From positions 1-7,325 of the forward strand of contig CAKUGA010000059.1 of the NCBI GenBank assembly GCA_934654515.1: a stretch of 7,325 bases of DNA, in the 5' to 3' direction. Both the position numbers and the translations under genes were made by a program. Origin of the DNA: an uncultured Collinsella sp. GTDB taxonomy: Bacteria > Actinomycetota > Coriobacteriia > Coriobacteriales > Coriobacteriaceae. The notes beneath the pieces were generated by a model, which saw only the letters and a list, made by a program, of their open reading frames with translations, was not told where the DNA came from and searched no databases. Positions 1-4,371 of the stretch are shown here, in pieces (position 1 is the first letter of the stretch; every line of letters starts with the position of its first letter).

Positions 1-938
1 CTCATCTCAAAGCCGGCGAGCTTGTCGGACTGCACGGTGGCGGCGTTGGTGGAGCGCACGATGCGGGCGCCAAAGCGCGAAAGCGCGGCAAGTACGTTGC
101 GGTCGCCCTGTGCGGAGCTGAGCGACACGCCCTCGACGGTGATTGGGTCGGTGCCGATGGCACCGGCGCACAGCCAAAAGGCGGCGTTGGACCAGTCGCC
201 CTCGACAGCAACGCTGCCGGGCGTGCGGTACGAGCCACTGCTCACGCGGAAGTTCGTGACCTCGGGCTGGCCGTCCTTGGCCGGAATGCGCTCGACGTTG
301 ACCTCGACGCCGAAGGCCTTCATGGCCTGTATCGTCAGGTTGATGTAGGGGCGGCTCTCGATGAGGCCGGTTACCTGCACGCAGGAGGGCTGGGCCAGCA
401 GCGGGGCTGCCAGCAACAGGCCCGAGATGTACTGCGAGCTCACGTTGCCCGGAAGCACAAAGGTGCCCGGGCGCATGCGGCCGCTCGTCTTGAGCGGAAA
501 ACCGCCCAGACCCTGTAGGTCGCAGCCGGCGGCGATGATCTCGTCCGAGAGCGGGGAGAGCGGGCGGGCGCCCAAGCGCCCCTGACCCACAAAAGTTGCT
601 TCTGCGCCCAGCGCGCAGGCGACAGGCAGCATAAAGCGGAGCGTGGAGCCGCTTTCACCGCAGTCAAGCGTGCCGCCGGCAAGGGCCTTGAGCAGGCCAA
701 ACTCAACACTCTTCATGGTGGGGTGGACCTGGAAGCCGTCCTCGACGGTCTCGATGCGAGCACCCAGTGCCGTAAGGCAGCGCACCGTAGCCTCGATGTC
801 GGCGCAGGTGGTGTTGCAGGTGACGTGTGTCTCGCCGTTGGCGAGCGCGGCGCAGATGATGAGGCGATGCGCCATCGACTTGGACGCGATGGCGGGAACG
901 GTGCCCTTGAGTGGGGACGGGGTGATGCGGGCTAGCAT
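1..938 (-). CDS. aroA: 3-phosphoshikimate 1-carboxyvinyltransferase (EPSP synthase), 3' end cut by window
   Basis: This enzyme joins phosphoenolpyruvate to shikimate-3-phosphate to give EPSP, the sixth shikimate-pathway step, in the cytoplasm. I translated the minus frame from the ATG at 938-936 and obtained 312 open residues. The family is usually about 430, so roughly the last quarter lies outside the window. Visible family motifs are SKSMAHR at 19-25 (substrate-binding Lys20, Ser21, Arg25), CGESGSTLRF at 93-102, Arg121, SSQY at 167-170, SRPYI at 195-199, GDWSNAAF at 247-254 and AQGD ending at Asp279. That Asp matches E. coli Asp313. The start overlaps the aroB stop by 7 nt, which suggests translational coupling. 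An AAGGGAG sequence lies about 10 nt upstream, inside aroB. The residue aligned with E. coli Pro101 is Phe102, as I recall for clostridial-type enzymes. The identification is secure. Confidence 0.96.
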   Translation of the reverse strand, partial: MLARITPSPLKGTVPAIASKSMAHRLIICAALANGETHVTCNTTCADIEATVRCLTALGARIETVEDGFQVHPTMKSVEFGLLKALAGGTLDCGESGSTLRFMLPVACALGAEATFVGQGRLGARPLSPLSDEIIAAGCDLQGLGGFPLKTSGRMRPGTFVLPGNVSSQYISGLLLAAPLLAQPSCVQVTGLIESRPYINLTIQAMKAFGVEVNVERIPAKDGQPEVTNFRVSSGSYRTPGSVAVEGDWSNAAFWLCAGAIGTDPITVEGVSLSSAQGDRNVLAALSRFGARIVRSTNAATVQSDKLAGFEM

Positions 939-2038
939 GCGGATGCGTCTCCCTTCTGGCCGAGGCCCTCGGCAATGAGTTCGTGGAAAGTGGAAAGCGG
1001 TGTGCGGTCGATGCTGCAGCGGCCAATGCCGTGCGGAATCACTAGATCGATGGTGTCGCCCGCGCGCTTCTTGTCGTGGAGCGCCTCGGCAAAGACGGCA
1101 TCGGCATCTAGGTCGCAGCGGGTCTTGAGGCCATGGCGGGCACAGAGTTCCTCAATACGACCGGGCAGTGCGGTATCGCAGACGCCGTGCAGGGCCGCGG
1201 CGCGCGTGATGATACCCATGCCGATCGACACGCAGTTGCCGTGTCCCAGCTCAAAGTGCTCGCAGGCCTCGACGGCGTGCCCGGCGCTGTGTCCAAAGTT
1301 GAGGAGCTTGCGCTGGTTGTTTTCGCACTCGTCGGCGACGACCACGGCGCGCTTGATGTCGATATTGCGGGCGATGATGAGCGCTACGCGGGCCACATCG
1401 CGGTTGAGCAGCTCCAGCGTGAGCGGGGTCTTCTCCAGCTCGGCGAAAAGCTCCGGGTCGGCGATCACGGCGTGCTTGACGACCTCGCCGCAGCCGTCGG
1501 CGAACTGCTCGGGCGTGAGGGTGGCCAGGCACCCCACGTCGGCGATAACAACGCTCGGCTGCCAAAAGGCGCCGGCGAGGTTCTTGCCGGCAGCCAGGTC
1601 GATAGCCGTCTTGCCGCCCACCGAAGAATCTACCATGGCAAGCAGGCTCGTGGGGATCTGCACAAACTTGCAGCCGCGCATGTAGGTGGCGGCCACAAAG
1701 CCGGCCACATCGCCCACGACGCCGCCGCCGAGCGCCACGATCACGTCGGAGCGCGAAAGCTCGTGCTCGGCCACAAACTCCAAAATGGCAACGTAGGTCT
1801 CGGCGCGCTTATGGGCCTCGCCGGCCTCGAAGGTGCAGATGCTCACCTCGTAGCCAGCTGCCTCAAGGCTCTGCTTAACGGGCATCTGGTAGAGCGGACC
1901 TACGTTGGTGTCCGTCACGATGACGGCGTGCGAGCCGCCGGCGGTGGCGCGCACAAGCTCGCCCGCCTGCTCCAGCAAAAACGTGCCCACATGCACCTGG
2001 TAGGGGCGTGCGGTGTCGATATCGATGGTAATCGCCAT
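932..2038 (-). CDS. aroB: 3-dehydroquinate synthase
   Basis: This NAD- and metal-dependent cytoplasmic enzyme converts DAHP to 3-dehydroquinate, the second shikimate-pathway step. The 368 residues are full length for the family. The NAD-binding GGGVVGD is at 104-110, followed by MVDSSVGGKTA at 135-145 with Lys143. The metal ligands should be Glu185 in GCGEVVKH, His250 in LNFGHSAGH and His266 in ELGHG. The 16-residue gap between the two His ligands equals that of the Aspergillus enzyme. KNLAGAFWQP at 152-161 is also typical. The start at 2038 has AAAGGA about 9 nt upstream and sits 36 nt after the tyrA stop. The gap shows no hairpin, so the gene is almost certainly co-transcribed with tyrA. 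The last codons overlap the start of aroA. No catalytic residue appears to be missing. Confidence 0.97.
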   Translation of the reverse strand: MAITIDIDTARPYQVHVGTFLLEQAGELVRATAGGSHAVIVTDTNVGPLYQMPVKQSLEAAGYEVSICTFEAGEAHKRAETYVAILEFVAEHELSRSDVIVALGGGVVGDVAGFVAATYMRGCKFVQIPTSLLAMVDSSVGGKTAIDLAAGKNLAGAFWQPSVVIADVGCLATLTPEQFADGCGEVVKHAVIADPELFAELEKTPLTLELLNRDVARVALIIARNIDIKRAVVVADECENNQRKLLNFGHSAGHAVEACEHFELGHGNCVSIGMGIITRAAALHGVCDTALPGRIEELCARHGLKTRCDLDADAVFAEALHDKKRAGDTIDLVIPHGIGRCSIDRTPLSTFHELIAEGLGQKGDASAC

Positions 2039-2074
2039 AAGCTTCGGTCCTTTCGACCTGGCGTGATGGGTGGT

Positions 2075-2989
2075 CTAGTGGGAGGCCTCGTCGTCGAGCG
2101 CGCGCTTAATGCGGTCGCCCTCGGCAAGGAGGTTCTCCAGATAGCGCTGGTCGCGGTCCTTGAGTGCACGGCTGTAGGCGCCGAGCGATTCGATGAGATG
2201 GTCGATCTCGAAGGCGAGAGCGTCAGCGTCGTCGATCATGAGCTCGGACCACATCTGTGGGTTGAGGTGTGCCACGCGGGTGAGGTCGCGGTAGCTACCG
2301 GCCGAAAAGCCATGGTGGACCTGAGCGGTCGGGCTTTTGACGTAGGCGTTGGACACCACGTGCGCAAGCTGGCTCGTAAAGGCAATCACGCGGTCGTGCT
2401 CGGCGGCGCTGGTCACGCTGAACTTGCCAAAGCCCAGGGGTCGCACCATCTCGCGTACCTGGCCCAAGAGCTCCAGCTTAAGCGCATCGTCCACCGCGGG
2501 CGGCACGAGCACCAGCGGTGCGCCCTGGAACAGGTCGGCGCGGGAGTGCGCATAGCCCGAGAACTGCGTGCCCGCCATGGGGTGCGCGCCCACAAAGTAG
2601 AAGCCGTGCTCGCGGGCGAGCTCAAAGGCGCGCTCGCACACGATGCCCTTGACGCCCACGGTGTCGATGACCACGGGGCCCATGATGGCTTCGGTATCGG
2701 TGGCGTCGGCGAGTGCCTGGGCGTGCGCCTCGAGCCACTCGATGCAGGCCTCTGGGTAGCATGCCAGCACGATGATGTCGCACTCGCCGAGCGTCTCGTC
2801 GTTGAGCTCGCCGGCGACGGTGCCCATGCTGGCTGCCGTCATGACGTCGTCATCGGGATCCCAGGCCAGCACGCGGACGCCCGCCTGCGCATAGCCGCGG
2901 GCAAAGCTGCCGCCGATGAGGCCCAGGCCCACGATACCGGCACACTTGGGGCCGCCCTGGTTAACGCGCGCATTTCTCACTGTACCCAT
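2075..2989 (-). CDS. tyrA: Prephenate dehydrogenase, without ACT domain
   Basis: This enzyme oxidatively decarboxylates prephenate to 4-hydroxyphenylpyruvate, the committed step to tyrosine. The 304-residue protein has a Rossmann domain with GLGLIGGS at 21-28. An Asp at 44 ends the second strand (AWDPDDD), which favours NAD over NADP. The all-helical catalytic half follows, with GAHPMAG at 134-140 (His136), AAEHDRV at 195-201 (His198) and GSYRDLTR at 231-238 (Arg234), all in regions conserved in TyrA. The protein stops soon after the helical dimerisation part. It therefore lacks the C-terminal ACT domain of the Bacillus-type enzyme, and any tyrosine feedback must act elsewhere or without ACT. 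The first 15 residues before the Rossmann strand are a short extension. The ATG at 2989 is supported by GGAG at 2999-2996, inside the end of aroF, 6 nt away. Only 3 nt separate the two genes, so they are probably translationally coupled. An arogenate-using variant cannot be excluded. Confidence 0.94.
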   Translation of the reverse strand: MGTVRNARVNQGGPKCAGIVGLGLIGGSFARGYAQAGVRVLAWDPDDDVMTAASMGTVAGELNDETLGECDIIVLACYPEACIEWLEAHAQALADATDTEAIMGPVVIDTVGVKGIVCERAFELAREHGFYFVGAHPMAGTQFSGYAHSRADLFQGAPLVLVPPAVDDALKLELLGQVREMVRPLGFGKFSVTSAAEHDRVIAFTSQLAHVVSNAYVKSPTAQVHHGFSAGSYRDLTRVAHLNPQMWSELMIDDADALAFEIDHLIESLGAYSRALKDRDQRYLENLLAEGDRIKRALDDEASH

Positions 2990-2992
2990 GGG

Positions 2993-4015
2993 CTACTCCA
3001 TGGTCTCTTGGCAGACAACCTCGCGAATGGCGCGGATGCGGCGCATCGTGTCGTCGAACTGGTCGGGGGTGAGGGCCTGAGCGCCGTCGGACCAGGCGTG
3101 GCTCGGGTCGTCGTGGACCTCGATCTCCAGGCCGTTGGCACCGCAGGCGGTCGCGGCGAGCGCCATGGGCTCAACGTAGCGGGTGTAGCCGGTGGCGTGG
3201 CTGGGATCGGCGACGACGGGCAGGTGCGACAGGTGGTGCAGCACCGGCACGGCGTTGAGGTCGAAGGTGTTGCGGGTGCGGGTCTCGAAGGTGCGGATGC
3301 CGCGCTCGCACAGGATGACGTTGTCGTTGCCCTCGCTCATGATGTACTCGGCGGCCATGAGCAGCTCGTCGATCGTGCCGGACATGCCGCGCTTGAGCAG
3401 AATTGGGGTCTGCGTCTTGCCGACCTCCTTGAGCAGGGGGAAGTTCTGGGCGTTGCGGGCGCCGATCTGCATGACGTCAATCTTCTTGTCCAGGAAGATC
3501 TGCACGTCGCGCGGGTCCATGATCTCGGTGACGATCGGCATGTCGAGCTCGGCCGATGCCTCGCACAGCAGGTCGAGGCCGGCGGGACCCATGCCCTGGT
3601 AGGCGTACGGGGAGGTGCGCGGCTTGTAGGCGCCGCCGCGCAGCATCGTGGCGCCGGCGGCCTTCACGCGGCGGGCGATGCGGATGAGGTTCTCGCCCTC
3701 GACGGAGCAGGGGCCGGCGATGACCTGGAACTGGTCGCCGCCGATCTTGACGCCGTGGCCGCAGTCGATGACGGAGTCCTCGGGGTGGAACTTGCGGTTG
3801 GCGCGCTTGAACGGCTCGGAGACGCGCTGTACGCGCTCGACGACGTCCATGGACTCGAGCAGGAACGGGTCGATCTTGGTCGTGTCGCCCACGAGACCGA
3901 TGATGGTCTCGTTCTCGCCGCGCGAGACGTCGGTCTTGAGACCCTTCTTCTCAATCCAGCTGACGATGTGGCTGACGGCCTCGTCGCTGGCGCTCTGCTT
4001 TAAAATTGCAATCAT
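2993..4015 (-). CDS. aroF: 3-deoxy-7-phosphoheptulonate (DAHP) synthase, type I-beta with N-terminal regulatory domain
   Basis: This enzyme condenses phosphoenolpyruvate and erythrose-4-phosphate to DAHP, the entry step and main control point of the shikimate pathway. From the ATG at 4015 the protein has 340 residues. Residues 1 to about 70 resemble the ferredoxin-like regulatory domain of the Thermotoga maritima enzyme, which senses Tyr and Phe there. The TIM barrel follows, with AGPCSVEG, LRGGAYKPRTSPY, QIGARNAQNF, LLKRG, CERGIRTFE and DPSHATG. The metal ligands should be Cys103, His273, Glu299 and Asp310. As I recall the Thermotoga ligands (102, 272, 298, 309), each is offset by exactly one, which supports this start. 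GAGAGG lies 6 nt upstream. An in-frame ATG at 4063 would add 16 residues that do not fit the family and would begin inside a terminator hairpin, so I reject it. This is the first gene of the operon. I use aroF as a generic symbol. Confidence 0.96.
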   Translation of the reverse strand: MIAILKQSASDEAVSHIVSWIEKKGLKTDVSRGENETIIGLVGDTTKIDPFLLESMDVVERVQRVSEPFKRANRKFHPEDSVIDCGHGVKIGGDQFQVIAGPCSVEGENLIRIARRVKAAGATMLRGGAYKPRTSPYAYQGMGPAGLDLLCEASAELDMPIVTEIMDPRDVQIFLDKKIDVMQIGARNAQNFPLLKEVGKTQTPILLKRGMSGTIDELLMAAEYIMSEGNDNVILCERGIRTFETRTRNTFDLNAVPVLHHLSHLPVVADPSHATGYTRYVEPMALAATACGANGLEIEVHDDPSHAWSDGAQALTPDQFDDTMRRIRAIREVVCQETME

Positions 4016-4021
4016 GGTGTG

Positions 4022-4027
4022 CCTCTC
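4022..4027 (-). promoter_or_regulatory. Ribosome binding site of aroF
   Basis: On the minus strand GAGAGG is followed by six bases and then the ATG at 4015. It is the only good Shine-Dalgarno sequence near the aroF start and decides for the shorter 340-residue protein. It overlaps the stop codon (4028-4026) of the small leader reading frame, an arrangement that would allow translational coupling. Confidence 0.8.
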
Positions 4028-4088
4028 ACCTCGATGGATATCCTTTGCAAAAACGGCCCGCATCGCGAGCCGTGTATATATGGTGCAT
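4026..4088 (-). other. Candidate 20-codon leader peptide upstream of aroF
   Basis: A short frame runs from the ATG at 4088 to the TGA at 4028-4026, encoding MHHIYTARDAGRFCKGYPSR. Its fifth codon is Tyr (4076-4074), directly before the 5' arm of the terminator hairpin, and the frame runs through the hairpin to the aroF ribosome binding site. It has no Shine-Dalgarno sequence. From the candidate promoter the transcript would begin within a few bases of this ATG, so translation would have to be leaderless. The frame contains two Tyr and one Phe codon but no run of aromatic codons, so it may be chance. Confidence 0.2.
4049..4073 (-). terminator. Intrinsic terminator-like hairpin in the aroF leader (candidate attenuator)
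   Basis: Reading the minus strand, ACGGCTCGC (4073-4065), a GAT loop and GCGGGCCGT (4061-4053) form a nine-pair stem with one T-G wobble, followed by TTTTT (4053-4049). This is the classical rho-independent terminator shape. No minus-strand gene lies upstream that it could serve, because the neighbouring tRNA is on the plus strand. It sits between the candidate aroF promoter and the aroF start, so the natural reading is a regulated terminator that lets RNA polymerase into the operon only under some conditions. The shape is seen directly; the regulatory role is inferred. Confidence 0.65.
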
Positions 4089-4096
4089 GAGAGTTT

Positions 4097-4126
4097 ATAC
4101 TATCTGACTCACTTTTGCCTTCTAAA
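4097..4126 (-). promoter_or_regulatory. Candidate promoter of the aroF-tyrA-aroB-aroA operon
   Basis: On the minus strand TTTAGA (4126-4121) and TAGTAT (4102-4097) are 18 bp apart and each matches the sigma-70 consensus at four of six positions. An overlapping TATAAA (4099-4094) is a better -10 but has no good -35 at normal spacing. Either places the transcript start near 4087-4091 and gives a leader of about 75 nt containing the terminator-like hairpin. The call is weak but is the best in the gap. Confidence 0.4.
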
Positions 4127-4178
4127 GTGTGCCGATGTGGCGCGTCTTCCTCGGAATTGCAAAGCTTTTTCTTTTATT

Positions 4179-4208
4179 TTGATAGCCCGTGGTGCACTTG
4201 GGTATAAT
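4179..4208 (+). promoter_or_regulatory. Promoter of tRNA-Arg
   Basis: TTGATA (4179-4184), one mismatch from the -35 consensus, and a perfect TATAAT (4203-4208) are separated by 18 bp. Transcription would start near 4215, about five bases before the mature tRNA 5' end. This is the strongest promoter sequence in the window and fits a stable RNA gene. Confidence 0.78.
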
Positions 4209-4219
4209 GCATTCCGTTC

Positions 4220-4296
4220 GCCCTATTAGCTCAGGGGATTAGAGCGTCTGCCTCCGGAGCAGAAGGCCGTTGGTTCGAATCCAACATGGGGCACCA
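4220..4296 (+). tRNA. tRNA-Arg (anticodon CCG)
   Basis: The cloverleaf folds completely. The acceptor stem is GCCCTAT with ATGGGGC (one T-G pair). The D stem is GCTC/GAGC with a nine-base loop. The anticodon stem is TCTGC/GCAGA with loop CTCCGGA, the variable loop is AGGCC, and the T stem is GTTGG/CCAAC with loop TTCGAAT. Anticodon CCG at 4254-4256 reads the Arg codon CGG. The discriminator base is A, and the terminal CCA (4294-4296) is encoded in the DNA. It is transcribed from its own promoter and followed by its own terminator, divergently from the aro operon. Confidence 0.97.
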
Positions 4297-4307
4297 TCGA
4301 ACGTAAG

Positions 4308-4343
4308 ACCGTCCGAACCTCGTATGGTCCGGGCGGTTTTCTT
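4308..4343 (+). terminator. Intrinsic terminator after tRNA-Arg
   Basis: ACCGTCCGAACC (4308-4319) and GGTCCGGGCGGT (4326-4337) pair over twelve positions, with one wobble and one A-C mismatch, around a six-base loop. TTTTCTT follows at 4337-4343. It ends the tRNA transcript 12 nt after its CCA. It also lies only 28 nt before the start of the P-type ATPase gene, so read-through may matter for that gene. Confidence 0.85.
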
Positions 4344-4371
4344 ATACCGATACGACGTGATGGGACGTGGT

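Noticed and set aside
2..978. Several frames of 70-111 codons on both strands over aroA
   Set aside because: The EPSP synthase frame, with its complete motif series, explains this stretch; the others are low-complexity shadows.
1133..4003. A 956-codon open frame on the plus strand antisense to aroB, tyrA and aroF
   Set aside because: It mirrors three well-supported genes and is kept open by their G/C-rich third positions. It is rich in Gly, Ala, Val and His with no recognisable domain, and has no promoter or ribosome site. The length is striking but fits codon-bias shadowing.
4016..4219. T-box or other tRNA-sensing riboswitch upstream of aroF
   Set aside because: The leader is only about 75 nt from the best promoter candidate, and I could not find the T-box consensus or a specifier stem. 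Having a tRNA gene next door is not evidence of sensing.
4324..4371. ATPase start at ATG 4324
   Set aside because: This ATG lies in the loop of the tRNA terminator, has no Shine-Dalgarno, and the extra residues (VRAVFLYRYDV) are just translated terminator sequence.
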